The notes under the pieces: generated by a model
Seen by the model: only the letters and a program-made list of their open reading frames with translations
Told to the model about the DNA's origin: nothing
Databases searched by the model: none
Part shown: piece after piece, positions 33,569 through 42,348 of the stretch
Numbering within the stretch: the first letter of the stretch is position 1
How the letters are laid out: each line of letters opens with the position of its first letter
Translations under genes and position numbers: made by a program
Source: Bryobacterales bacterium
GTDB lineage: Bacteria > Acidobacteriota > Terriglobia > Bryobacterales > UBA6623
DNA: 44,533 nt
Direction: 5' to 3'
Assembly (NCBI GenBank): GCA_028819255.1
Contig: JAPPMB010000024.1
Coordinates: 1 to 44,533 of the forward strand

Positions 33569-34606
33569 ATGCCTGCAACCATTTACTACGAGCCAGACGG
33601 CGACCTTGACCGGCTGAAGGGCAAGAAGATTGCCGTCATCGGCTACGGCAGCCAGGGACATGCGCACGCTCTCAACCTCCAGGAGAGCGGACTGGATGTC
33701 GTCGTCGGCCTGTACAAGGGCTCCAAGTCCTGGCCGAAGGCGGAGCGCGCCGGCCTTGAGGTGCGCACAGTGGCCGAGGCCGTGAAGGCCGCACAGGTCG
33801 TGATGGTCCTCCTGCCGGACCACATCCAGCCCGACCTGTACACGAGCCAGATCGAGCCGCATCTGTCGCCGGGTGACACGCTGATGTTCGCTCACGGCTT
33901 CTGCATCCACTGGAAAGAGATTCAGCCGCCTCCCGGCGTCGACGTTTCGATGATTGCGCCGAAGGCGCCGGGCCACCGCGTCCGCGAGCTCTTTGTCGAG
34001 GGAGTTGGCGTGCCGGGCCTGGTCGCCGTGGCACAGGACGAGTCCGGCCAGGCGAAGGAGCAGGCCCTGGCGTACGCCCTAGGCCTGGGCTGCCTGAAGG
34101 CGGGCGTGATCGAGACAACGTTCAAGGAGGAGACCGAGAGCGACCTGTTCGGCGAGCAGGCGGTGCTCTGCGGAGGGTGCTCGGAGTTGATCCGGGCGGG
34201 CTTCCAGACTCTGGTTGAGGCCGGCTACCAGCCTGAGATCGCCTACTTCGAGTGCCTCCACGAGCTCAAGCTCATCGTGGACCTGATCTACGAAGGAGGG
34301 TTGAGCTACATGCGGTACTCGGTCTCGGACACCGCCGAATACGGTGACTACACCCGAGGGGCCCGTGTCGTTGACGACCAGGTCCGTGAGCGGATGCGCC
34401 GGATCCTCGCCGAGATCCAGTCCGGCAGCTTCGCCAAGGAGTGGATGGACGAGAACCGCGCCGGGCGTGAGCAGTTTCTGGCGACGAGGGCTGCCCAGGA
34501 GGGCCAGCTGATCGAGCAGGTCGGCGGCAAGCTTCGGGCCATGATGCCGTTCCTCCGCAAGGAGAAGCCCGACTCCACCCCGCTCGCGCCCACAGCGAAC
34601 GGCTAG
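33569..34606 (+). CDS. ilvC: Ketol-acid reductoisomerase (class I)
   Basis: 345 residues, class I length. It isomerises and reduces acetolactate to dihydroxyvalerate using Mg and NAD(P)H. The Rossmann motif [17 protein letters not shown] is followed by the cofactor loop [12 protein letters not shown], where Tyr49 takes the place of the Arg usually seen in the GLRxGS motif. The C-terminal knotted domain carries the metal ligands in [17 protein letters not shown] and [16 protein letters not shown]. The spacing of 53 bases after ilvN and 19 before cimA indicates one operon. Confidence 0.95.
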   Translation: MPATIYYEPDGDLDRLKGKKIAVIGYGSQGHAHALNLQESGLDVVVGLYKGSKSWPKAERAGLEVRTVAEAVKAAQVVMVLLPDHIQPDLYTSQIEPHLSPGDTLMFAHGFCIHWKEIQPPPGVDVSMIAPKAPGHRVRELFVEGVGVPGLVAVAQDESGQAKEQALAYALGLGCLKAGVIETTFKEETESDLFGEQAVLCGGCSELIRAGFQTLVEAGYQPEIAYFECLHELKLIVDLIYEGGLSYMRYSVSDTAEYGDYTRGARVVDDQVRERMRRILAEIQSGSFAKEWMDENRAGREQFLATRAAQEGQLIEQVGGKLRAMMPFLRKEKPDSTPLAPTANG

Positions 34607-34625
34607 CCGAAGCGAGGACCCTTCC

Positions 34626-36221
34626 ATGCGGGTATTCGTCTACGACACGACGCTGCGCGACGGTACGCAGGGAGAAAACGTTGCCTTCTCGGTCGCCGAC
34701 AAGCTGGCGATCGCACGCAGGCTCGACGAGATCGGCATCGACTACATCGAGGGGGGCTGGCCGGGATCCAACCCCCGGGACGCCGAGTTCTTCGATCGCG
34801 CGAAGGCGGAGCTCCGTCTGCGACGGGCCCGGCTGGTCGCCTTCGGCTCCACGCGTCATGTGGCGAATCCCGTCGAGGAGGATCCCAACGTTCGCAAGCT
34901 GGTCGAGGCCGAGACGCCCGTCGTTGCCGTCTTCGGCAAGAGCTGGAACCTCCACACCGAGCGCGCCCTCCGCGTGACCGAGCAGCAGAATCTCGAGATG
35001 ATCGGCTCCACGGTCGCCCATCTCAAGTCGCTCGGCCGCGAGGTGATCTACGACGCCGAGCATTTCTTCGACGGGTACCAGTCGAGCAGGGAGTTCGCCT
35101 TTCGCACGCTCGACGCCGCCCTGAGCGCCGGCGCGGACTGCCTCGTGCTCTGCGACACCAACGGCGGCACGCTCACGGCGCACCTTTCGGAGATCGTGGC
35201 GGATGTGCGCGAGCACTTCGGAGGCGTGATCGGCATCCACACCCACAACGACTGCGAGCTTGCGGTGGCGAATGCGATTGCCGCGGTGGAACTCGGCGCC
35301 ACGCATGTGCAGGGGACGATGAACGGGTACGGCGAGCGGTGCGGGAACTGCAACCTGATCTCGACTATCTGCAACCTCGAACTCAAGCTGGGCCACACCG
35401 TCCTCGGCCGGGAGAACGTCGCAAGGCTGACGGCCTTCGCGAACTACGTCGCCGACATGGCGAACCTGCGTCTCGCCAACGGTTCGGCGTTTGTGGGCAA
35501 GAGCGCATTCGCCCACAAGGGTGGCATCCACGTCAGCGCCGTGCTCCGGGACGCGGTCACTTACGAGCATGTCGAGCCCGAGGCGGTGGGCAACGTGCGC
35601 CGCGTCCTGGTCAGCGACCTGTCCGGCCGCAGCAACATCACGTTCAAGCTCCAGGAGAAGGGTTGGGACGACTACCTCACGGCCGAGGCGCGCAAGCAGC
35701 TGCTGGACCGCATCAAGCACTTGGAGTTCGAGGGTTACGAGCTGGAGTCCGCCGATGGCTCATTCGAGCTCCTCGTCCGCCAGGCGCTGGCTGTCGAGAA
35801 GGATCTCTTCCGGCTGCGGACGATGAACATGTCGATTCGCAAGCGGGGCATCGAACACTCTGAGTGCGAAGTCGCCATGACAGTGGAGACCCCGGAGGGC
35901 GTCCGAAATGCCACCGTCTTCGCGTCCGGACCGTTCGATGCCATGGCGGGCGCACTGCGCCGGTGTCTGGCGAAGGCCTACCCGGCGGTGGCCGGCATCC
36001 GCCTCGTCGACTACAAGGTGCGCGTGCTGAATCCGGGCAAGGGCACTGCGGCGAAAGTGCGCGTGCTGATCAACTGGACCGACCATGTGACATCCTGGAC
36101 CACCGTGGGCGTGTCCGACGATGTGCTCGAGGCGAGCTGGAATGCCCTCCGCGACTCGGTGCGCCTCGAATTGCTGCGGCTCGAACAGCCTCTTCCCAAG
36201 CCCAGCGTGCAGCTGGCGTAG
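34626..36221 (+). CDS. cimA: (R)-citramalate synthase
   Basis: 531 residues, the usual CimA length (2-isopropylmalate synthase is shorter at its N-terminal motifs). It condenses acetyl-CoA with pyruvate to citramalate, opening a threonine-independent route to isoleucine. The HMGL-like barrel has DTTLRDGTQGENVAFSV, the metal-binding GIHTHNDCELAVANAIAA, and VQGTMNGYGERCGNCNL. The C-terminal LeuA dimer domain (about 390 onward) is the allosteric feedback site. It is the last gene of the ilvB-ilvN-ilvC-cimA unit. The DTTLRDGTQGE opening separates it from LeuA, which has DTTLRDGEQ. Confidence 0.92.
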   Translation: MRVFVYDTTLRDGTQGENVAFSVADKLAIARRLDEIGIDYIEGGWPGSNPRDAEFFDRAKAELRLRRARLVAFGSTRHVANPVEEDPNVRKLVEAETPVVAVFGKSWNLHTERALRVTEQQNLEMIGSTVAHLKSLGREVIYDAEHFFDGYQSSREFAFRTLDAALSAGADCLVLCDTNGGTLTAHLSEIVADVREHFGGVIGIHTHNDCELAVANAIAAVELGATHVQGTMNGYGERCGNCNLISTICNLELKLGHTVLGRENVARLTAFANYVADMANLRLANGSAFVGKSAFAHKGGIHVSAVLRDAVTYEHVEPEAVGNVRRVLVSDLSGRSNITFKLQEKGWDDYLTAEARKQLLDRIKHLEFEGYELESADGSFELLVRQALAVEKDLFRLRTMNMSIRKRGIEHSECEVAMTVETPEGVRNATVFASGPFDAMAGALRRCLAKAYPAVAGIRLVDYKVRVLNPGKGTAAKVRVLINWTDHVTSWTTVGVSDDVLEASWNALRDSVRLELLRLEQPLPKPSVQLA

Positions 36222-36382
36222 CGCTGCCATCGCCGGCAAGGGGTGCGCATTGGTGCTCCGGTCTGCGGATTCCGCTCATCGGGCTTGGCGGCGTGGTGCG
36301 GCAGGACAGAGGAGGTGGGGCCTGACCGGAGGCCTGCGCCTCGCTCTCGCTTCCTCTCCGTCGCGGGCCGCTGAGGAGCGCG

Positions 36383-36790
36383 TCACGGCTCCGTCCGAGG
36401 TGTCCGGCCACGCCTCAGCTCGAAGCCTCGAACCAGCACGTACGCCACCAGGGCCAGCATGAATACCAGAAGGAACACCCACGCGATGCCTTGGATCGTC
36501 TCGATGACGGTCCGATAGACCTCGAGCGTCCAGCGCTCCGGAGTGAGGATGAGGATCTCCTCATCGTTCTTCGGCGCCGAGACGTACCGCTCCAGATCGT
36601 GGATGCGGACCCCTCCTGAGACTCCAACAACGTAGGCGGCGAACTTGATGTACCGGTGCCATGCTCCGCTGAGCTCGTCTGCCACGATCCGGCCGAGGAG
36701 TGACGCGATGGGCCGGTCGAACAGTCGCACCGTGCCGAAAGACACTGCGACGGCAACGAGAAAGGTGACGGCCAGCAGGGCAAAGAACAT
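36383..36790 (-). CDS. Two-helix membrane protein of unknown function
   Basis: 135 residues with an N-terminal helix (FFALLAVTFLVAVAVSFGTV) and a C-terminal helix (IAWVFLLVFMLALVAYVLV) followed by a basic tail. Between them lies an 80-residue domain with DRPIASLLGRIVADELSGAW and ILTPERWTLEVYRTVIETI. The layout suggests an inner-membrane protein with a cytosolic or periplasmic loop domain. No family recognised. It is on the opposite strand to cimA, with 160 bases between their ends. Confidence 0.65.
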   Translation of the reverse strand: MFFALLAVTFLVAVAVSFGTVRLFDRPIASLLGRIVADELSGAWHRYIKFAAYVVGVSGGVRIHDLERYVSAPKNDEEILILTPERWTLEVYRTVIETIQGIAWVFLLVFMLALVAYVLVRGFELRRGRTPRTEP

Positions 36791-37200
36791 CTTCGAGCGC
36801 GTCGGCTACCGAGTGTACACCTCAGGCTGGCCGGCGTCCAGAGGATGGACGAGCAGGATCCGGAAGCGTTGAACGCGGTCTCTCGGACCACTGTCCGCCT
36901 CTCAGCCCCGACACAACATTCATGTAACTCCCCGAAAAGGCAGTCAGCGGGGCCGGACCGGCTCGGGGCTGCGACGCGCCCGGTGGCGCACTTAGGCAGT
37001 TGCCGCGGCAGGTACCACGACCCCGGGCCGGGAGACCAACTCATGTGGCGTGGCTGTGATGTTGACGAAAACGACCTTGGGGCACCATCGCGGTCAAGAA
37101 TGTCCGGAACGGAGCCATCGAGGGCCAGAAAGAACCACATTGTGCTGAATGAGTCATGGCTACGCGGTAGGGCTAGACCCCGCCGCCGCCTCCGCAAGGC
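36791..37200. other. Gene-free region between two divergent genes
   Basis: No reliable gene on either strand. The minus-strand reading keeps an open frame across it, but its composition (Arg, Ser, Pro) and lack of family blocks argue against coding. It separates the membrane protein gene from the outer-membrane protein gene and should hold their promoters, none of which is clear. Confidence 0.35.
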
Positions 37201-38013
37201 ATGATCGAGGGCCTGTTTCCATCCGACGGAACGGGGACGCATTCCTTTCCGTCTATGACAGACATGCCAGCCGGGAGGGTACACTCTACAAGGACTGATC
37301 AATACTCGTCGCCGCTGATTCGTAGAAGTACGCTGGTTTTCGCATTGCTGTTGTCGACCGGCGCGGCGCTTCCGTCGGTCGCCCAGCAACAGGATTCCCG
37401 GATCGAGGTCTACGGCCTGACGGGGATCTACAGCCCCGGCGTCGGTAGGGACCGGTTTACCCCGCAAGCCGGGGCAGGGGTGTTGCTTCCTGTCGGACGG
37501 CGATGGGCCGCCGTGGTGGATTTCGGCATCGGCGTCGCGCCCGTCCATAGAAAGTTCCGCTATGTCGGACATTCGCTTGGCCGGGACGCGGCCTTTTACC
37601 GTAGGAACCCGCACCTGCCGAGCATCAACGAGCATTGGACCAACGAAGCCACGTTGCGCCCGTCGTTCGCGAGGGTGTGGAGACGCGACCAGTTCTCGTT
37701 CTGGCTAGGAGCCGGAGTCGGGGCGAAATTCGAATACAACCGCTGGAGGCACAAACGGGCCCGGGAAGTGCACGACGAGACAGGCAGCGTGATCCCGGTT
37801 GACGACGAAGAGCCCTTCGGGTTGCTTGTTCTCGATGAGCACTTCAACACAGGGGACAGTTGGTCTCCCCTGTTGGCCATCTTAGGCAGCTTTGGCGCGT
37901 CCGTGAGCCTGACCGAGCGAGCTGTCGTCCGGTTCGGGTACTCCTGCGGCTTGACGTACTTGGACGAACCGCTGGCCGGTGGGATTGAGCTTGGTATCGG
38001 CTACCGGTTCTAG
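37201..38013 (+). CDS. Putative outer-membrane beta-barrel protein
   Basis: Up to 270 residues; the stop is fixed, the start is not. A signal peptide (IRRSTLVFALLLSTGAALPSVAQ) begins about 40 residues into the longest frame, so one of the ATGs at 37255 or 37264 may be the real start. After it, alternating amphipathic strands (RIEVYGLTGIYSPGV, AGAGVLLPVGRRWAAVVDFGIGV, FSFWLGAGVGAKFEYN, AVVRFGYSCGL) end in the C-terminal Tyr-Arg-Phe that BamA recognises. It resembles OmpA-like small barrels without a known ligand. It stands alone upstream of a dead cytochrome peroxidase. Confidence 0.65.
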   Translation: MIEGLFPSDGTGTHSFPSMTDMPAGRVHSTRTDQYSSPLIRRSTLVFALLLSTGAALPSVAQQQDSRIEVYGLTGIYSPGVGRDRFTPQAGAGVLLPVGRRWAAVVDFGIGVAPVHRKFRYVGHSLGRDAAFYRRNPHLPSINEHWTNEATLRPSFARVWRRDQFSFWLGAGVGAKFEYNRWRHKRAREVHDETGSVIPVDDEEPFGLLVLDEHFNTGDSWSPLLAILGSFGASVSLTERAVVRFGYSCGLTYLDEPLAGGIELGIGYRF

Positions 38014-38122
38014 CCTGGCGTTGCAGGCGCCGTAGAACGCTTCCTCTGGAATTGAAACTAGCCATTTGCAAGGAACCGCAAGGCAGATGTCCGACGAGAG
38101 CCCTAGTTGGGATCGCATATAA

Positions 38123-38766
38123 GGTCCGTACTATTACCCGCTGCTGCTCGAGGTGGCTCTCGGGTCGGAGGTGATCGATTCGGATCGGACTGCAGAGCAT
38201 TGGCACAGTTCGTCGCAGCATCGTCAGCTTCAATTCCAGGCACGACAGGGGCCGCAGGCAGGTCGGCTCTCCGCTGACCGATTTTGCGAACTTCAGCGCT
38301 GAGGAGAATCTGGGCAACGGATCCTCATGGCGAACCGAGGGGGCGGGAGGCCGCCATGCACGGTATGTCACCAGGCCGAGGCCTTCTCCTCGGTGCGTCC
38401 CAGACGCAATCGACGTCGGGCGACTGACGCGTCGAACAACGGACTTGACGCGCCTCCACGGTCACAGACCGGGGCGTTGCCGAGAGCACCGGGAACGCCC
38501 ACGACGCGGGCAGCTTCAAGGCGCCGTCTCTCCGAGACTTGGGCGTGGGAGCTCCGTACATGCACGATGGCCGCCTCGCGACGCTAGCGGACGTGATCGA
38601 GCACTACAGCGACGTCATCCGGCCCCACCCGGATTTCGATCCGGCATCGCGTGGCCGTTTCGCCTTCCGCTGCATCCTCGAGAGTTCCGTCCAGGCCCTG
38701 CCCAATCCGTCCGAGGCCCAGCGGAAGCTGCGTCCGACGCCCGAGGGCTGCAGGTTCTCGAGCTAG
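38123..38766 (+). pseudogene. Di-haem cytochrome c peroxidase (MauG/CcpA family), decayed
   Basis: Family blocks occur in order but in changing frames. They are PLLLEVALGSEVIDSDR from about 38138; RALAQFV at about 38191; RSIVSFNSRHD to FSAEENLG from 38214; then ILMANRGG with a CTVCH haem motif at about 38357 and NNGLDAPP; and finally [19 protein letters not shown] and APYMHDGR to a stop at 38766. This needs at least four frame changes. Upstream domains, including the first haem site, are missing. The gene would have encoded a periplasmic di-haem enzyme, a client of the Ccm system found elsewhere in this window. Confidence 0.75.
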
Positions 38767-38915
38767 GGGAAGGCGGCTCCGGCCAGGCTTTTGCACGCGC
38801 TGACCGACGAGAAACTCGCCGGTTCGTTCTTTGAAGCCTGCTGGCCAGTGATCACGGGAGAGTCGCCAGCGGAGGTGGCGATGGGGCTGTGGGCTGAAGC
38901 CGTCGCCGGGGACAC

Positions 38916-40250
38916 CTATCGGTCATCATCCTTGCGACGCAGGCCGGCACGCGCCTTGCGCAAGGCCGAGAGCCGCTTCGCAATGCGTTGTTCCACACCT
39001 CGCTGGGTAGGGACGTAGTACCGCTTTCCCTCCATGCCGTCGGGTAGGCAGGCCATGCCAACGATCGCATCCTCGCTGGCGTGCGCGTGCTCGTAACCCG
39101 CAGAGTAGCTGAGCTCCCGCGTGAGCCTTGTAGGGGCGTTTCGCAAGTGAAGCGGCACCACGGGTGCGGAACCGGTCCGAATGTCCGACCGCGCGGCTCC
39201 GAGGGCGCGGTACACCGAGTCCGACTTTGGAGTCACGGCGAGGTACACGGCGACCTGTGCCAGGAAGAGATCGCCTTCGGGCTCGCCCACAAGGCGGAAC
39301 GCCTCCACCGCCGCCATGGCCATCTCGACGGCCCTCGGGTCCGCGAGCCCTACGTCCTCCGCCGCTATCCGAACCAGTCTGCGGCCGATGTACAGCCGGT
39401 CCTCGCCCCCCTCCAGCATGCGGGCCAGCCAGTACAGGGCTGCGTCGGGATCGCTTGAGCGGACGGACTTGTGCAGCGCCGAAATCAGGTTGAAGTGCTC
39501 CTCGCCCGCCTTGTCGTAGCGGGGCAGCTTCCGCTGCAGCACGTCCTCGACCAGCGCCTCGGTAACAGGCTTCCCGTCTGCAGACGTCGCGAGCGTTTCC
39601 AGTGCCAACAGCGCCACCCGGGCGTCGCCCCCCGCATGGACCGCAATGCGGTGCAGCAATGCGTCCGGGACTTCGACGCGACTGCCCGCCAAGCCACGGT
39701 CCTCGTCTCGCAGGGCAGCTTTCTGCAGTGCCACCAGCTGGGTCGAGGTCAGCGGCTCCAGCGTGTAGACCTTCGCTCTGGAAAGGAGCGCCGAAATCAC
39801 TTCGAACGACGGGTTCTCGGTTGTCGCCCCGATGAGAATGATGTCGCCTCGCTCGACAAACGGCAGGAACGCGTCCTGCTGGGCCTTGTTGAAGCGGTGG
39901 ATCTCGTCGACGAAGACGATGGTGCGGGCGCCGGTGCTGCGAAGGCGCCTGGCGCCTGCAAGCACCCGCTTGACATCCCTGATGCCGGCCAGCACGCCGC
40001 TGAACGCGACGAACTCGGAGCGGGTCATTCCGGCGATGACGCGTGCCAGCGAGGTCTTGCCGACGCCCGGGGGGCCCCAGAGGATCATCGATCCGATCTG
40101 GTCGGCCTCGATCTGCCGGCGCAGCGACCTGCCCGCACCCAGAAGGTGCACCTGCCCGACGAACTCCGCCAGGGACCGGGGACGCATCCGCTCGGCCAGC
40201 GGCCTCGTTGGGTCGACCGGGCTGTCCGTGCGGGACTCGAACAGGCTCAC
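38916..40250 (-). CDS. rarA: Replication-associated recombination protein A (RarA/MgsA)
   Basis: 444 residues, usual length. This AAA+ ATPase acts at stalled replication forks. Walker A GPPGVGKT (59-66), Walker B FVDEIHRF (Asp115, Glu116), the sensor-1 block GATTENPSFEV, and the C-terminal tetramerisation part (YWLARMLEGGEDRLYIGRRL, AAEDVGLADP) are all present. The GTG at 40250 overlaps the stop of the TrmH-family gene upstream by four bases (GTGA), so the pair is translationally coupled. Confidence 0.94.
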   Translation of the reverse strand: MSLFESRTDSPVDPTRPLAERMRPRSLAEFVGQVHLLGAGRSLRRQIEADQIGSMILWGPPGVGKTSLARVIAGMTRSEFVAFSGVLAGIRDVKRVLAGARRLRSTGARTIVFVDEIHRFNKAQQDAFLPFVERGDIILIGATTENPSFEVISALLSRAKVYTLEPLTSTQLVALQKAALRDEDRGLAGSRVEVPDALLHRIAVHAGGDARVALLALETLATSADGKPVTEALVEDVLQRKLPRYDKAGEEHFNLISALHKSVRSSDPDAALYWLARMLEGGEDRLYIGRRLVRIAAEDVGLADPRAVEMAMAAVEAFRLVGEPEGDLFLAQVAVYLAVTPKSDSVYRALGAARSDIRTGSAPVVPLHLRNAPTRLTRELSYSAGYEHAHASEDAIVGMACLPDGMEGKRYYVPTQRGVEQRIAKRLSALRKARAGLRRKDDDR

Positions 40251-41029
40251 TTGGCCGCCATCCTCCGTGCGTGCTCGTACAGGATGATGGAAGCAGCGAT
40301 CGAGGCGTTGAGAGAGTCGACCGTGGAGGTCGGAACTGCGACCGCAGTGGAGTGCTCTGCGATGACCGGCGCGACCCCGTGCGTCTCCGAGCCGATCACG
40401 ATCGCGCAGTCGCTCGAGAGGACCGACTCCGCCAGCGGGATGCCGCCGCGCGCGTCCGCGTGATACAGCGTCTTTTGGCGCTTCCGGACGAGTTCGAGGA
40501 AAGCGTCGGAGCTGATCCTGTTCAGGAACGGCAGGCGGAACAGGGACCCGGCCGACGCACGCAGCGTCTTCGGATTGGCTGGCGACGCCGACCCCTGCAG
40601 AAAAACCACGCCGGATGCCCCGAAGGCCTCGGCCGAACGGACGATCGTACCGGCATTGCCGGGATCCTGAATGCCGTCGAGCGCCATGACCAGTCCCCGC
40701 CCCACGGCATCAGGGTCCCAGGACGGCAGCCTTACCAGGGCCAGCACCCCCTGGCTCCGGGCCGTCGTGGCGACCTTCCCGAACAATCGGTCCGCGACCG
40801 GATGCAGTGGAATCCGGCGGTGGGTCGGCAGGGTCTCGGCGACCTCGGGCGCCATCCGCTCGCTGGCGAACACCCGCTCGATCTCAATGCCGGAGCGGAG
40901 CGCCTCGTGGAGAAGGTGTGGCGATTCCGCAAGGACCGACCCTGCGAACCCGCCCCGCGACGCGGCGTGACGCAGCCGCTTCAGCCACGGGTTCCCCGGA
41001 CTCGTGATGGTGTCTCCATGAGGGTGCAT
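40247..41029 (-). CDS. TrmH-family (SpoU) RNA 2'-O-methyltransferase
   Basis: 260 residues. An N-terminal substrate-binding part (SPGNPWLKRLRHAASRGG, VFASERMA) is followed by the SPOUT catalytic fold with its three motifs: MALDGIQDPGNAGTIVRSAEAFG, IVIGSETHGVAP and STVDSLNASIAASIILYE. It should methylate a ribose 2'-OH in rRNA or tRNA with AdoMet; the target base is not predictable. ATG 41029 is preferred over the open upstream frame because the family N-terminus starts here. It is divergent from tsaC with 58 bases between, and its end overlaps rarA. Confidence 0.92.
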   Translation of the reverse strand: MHPHGDTITSPGNPWLKRLRHAASRGGFAGSVLAESPHLLHEALRSGIEIERVFASERMAPEVAETLPTHRRIPLHPVADRLFGKVATTARSQGVLALVRLPSWDPDAVGRGLVMALDGIQDPGNAGTIVRSAEAFGASGVVFLQGSASPANPKTLRASAGSLFRLPFLNRISSDAFLELVRKRQKTLYHADARGGIPLAESVLSSDCAIVIGSETHGVAPVIAEHSTAVAVPTSTVDSLNASIAASIILYEHARRMAAK

Positions 41030-41087
41030 GTCCCGTCGCAGCTCGGATTCCAGCGTATTATGACTTGAAGTGCGCGTCTGCGAGAGA

Positions 41088-41741
41088 ATGCGCGTCAACG
41101 TCCATCGGCCCGAGGCGAGCATCGTGAGGCGCGCGGCCGAGACGATCCGGCGGGGCGGTGTGGTGGCGGCGCCGACCGACACTCTCTACGGTCTGCTGGC
41201 GGACGCAAGAAAGCCCGCGGCTGTGCGGGAGGTGTTCCGCATCAAGCGTCGGCCGGCGCACAAGCCCGTGCTTCTCCTGATGGACAGCCTGGGGCGGGTC
41301 CGCCGCGTGGCGCACGAGCTGCCGGACGCATTGGACGCTGTGGCCGCCGCGTTCTGGCCGGGGCCGCTGACCGTTGTGCTTCCCGCCCGCCCGGAGGTGC
41401 CCCGCACTGTGACTGCCGGGCGGGGCACTGTGGCCGTGCGCGTGCCGCGCTCGCCGCTGGTCAGGGCGCTGGTGCGCCAGGCGGCCTGCCCGCTCACGGG
41501 CACCAGTGCGAATCTCTCAGGGAGGTCTGGCGCCACCTCGGCGCGTGAGGTCTTCACGCAACTGGGCGGGAGAGTCACGATGCTGCTGGATGCCGGCCGG
41601 GTCACCCGTCCGGTTCCCTCGACCATCGTGGATCTCTCGTCGGACTCCCCATGCCTCCTGCGCGAGGGCTGCATCGGCCAGGATGCGATCGACCGCGTGC
41701 TGCTGCATGCTGGGCTTGCCCAGCTTGCAGGCCGTCGATAG
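41088..41741 (+). CDS. tsaC: L-threonylcarbamoyladenylate synthase (TsaC/YrdC/Sua5)
   Basis: 217 residues. The YrdC domain is complete: the AAPTDTLYGLLADAR opening, IKRRPAHKPVLLL, AAFWPGPLTVVLPA, TVAVRVPRSPLVR and LTGTSANLSG. It makes threonylcarbamoyl-AMP from threonine, bicarbonate and ATP for the universal t6A37 modification of tRNA. The ATG at 41088 is chosen over one six codons earlier because gagaga precedes it and the family N-terminus begins there. It is divergent from the TrmH-family gene: two RNA-modification genes share one 58-base control region. Confidence 0.92.
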   Translation: MRVNVHRPEASIVRRAAETIRRGGVVAAPTDTLYGLLADARKPAAVREVFRIKRRPAHKPVLLLMDSLGRVRRVAHELPDALDAVAAAFWPGPLTVVLPARPEVPRTVTAGRGTVAVRVPRSPLVRALVRQAACPLTGTSANLSGRSGATSAREVFTQLGGRVTMLLDAGRVTRPVPSTIVDLSSDSPCLLREGCIGQDAIDRVLLHAGLAQLAGRR

Positions 41742-41754
41742 GTGGCGGGGACGT

Positions 41755-41941
41755 AACCTCCGGATTTTGTGGCAGGGCCTGGGCCGCCGAGGACACGTAG
41801 GGCTCGTGCTTGGGATTCAGCCAGCCGTCCGCGAGGCACAGGCCCCGGGGCCAGCCCGTTGCGCGACAGCTCCCCTGCCACCAGCGCCTGACGCAGCCAG
41901 TTCACGCTCTCCTGCCTTAGCAATCTCAGGCCGATGCGCAT
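41755..41941 (-). pseudogene. Remnant of a DUF4338/DruA-like gene with a frameshift
   Basis: The minus strand reads LRLLRQESVNWLRQALVAGELSRNGLA and then, after a one-base shift inside ggccccggggcc (about 41841-41852), RGLCLADGWLNPKHEPYVSSA and QALPQNPEV. The composite fits the N-terminal part of DUF4338/DruA-like proteins, often found in or near transposons. No complete domain is left. The assignment is from pattern memory and less certain than the frameshift itself. It lies between tsaC and the toxin-antitoxin pair, a typical insertion-prone spot. Confidence 0.45.
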
Positions 41942-42087
41942 CTGATCTTGGTATACACATCGCCGATCACCTTGTTAACTGTGTCCGCGTGACAGGCATG
42001 CAGGGCAGGGCGAATTCCGCGTGTCGGTCCCAGACGGTCGCGGGATGAGCCGGCACGAACGATCAACATCAACACATCACAGGTTCT

Positions 42088-42348
42088 ATGACGCGACGCA
42101 TTCATACCACTTTGACGTTGGACCCTGACGTGGCGGCCCTGACCGAACGGATGCAGCGGGCGCGCGGTCAGAGCTTCAAGGCGGTTGTGAACGAGGCGCT
42201 CCGGTGCGGTCTGCGTGCCATGGCGGCTCCGTCCGGCCAGCCGGCGGCCTACAGGACGCCTGCCGTCGATCTGGGTCATTGTCGGATTGGCAGCCTCGAC
42301 GACGTCGCCGAAGCACTTGCCGTTGCGGAAGGCGAGGATTTCCGGTGA
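42088..42348 (+). CDS. VapB-type ribbon-helix-helix antitoxin
   Basis: 86 residues. The N-terminus is a ribbon-helix-helix DNA-binding domain: strand RIHTTLTLDP, then VAALTERMQRARGQSFKAVVNEALRCGLRAM. The C-terminal tail (VDLGHCRIGSLDDVAEALAVAEGEDF) is acidic and likely wraps the toxin. Antitoxins of this type bind their own promoter and neutralise the partner. The start of the toxin gene overlaps its stop (GTGA), the classical toxin-antitoxin arrangement. Confidence 0.85.
   Translation: MTRRIHTTLTLDPDVAALTERMQRARGQSFKAVVNEALRCGLRAMAAPSGQPAAYRTPAVDLGHCRIGSLDDVAEALAVAEGEDFR

Noticed and set aside
36415..37635. Long minus-strand frame across the region upstream of the outer-membrane protein gene
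   Set aside because: It overlaps two better-supported genes and shows no recognisable blocks. A remnant in 36890-37160 cannot be excluded but is not supported.
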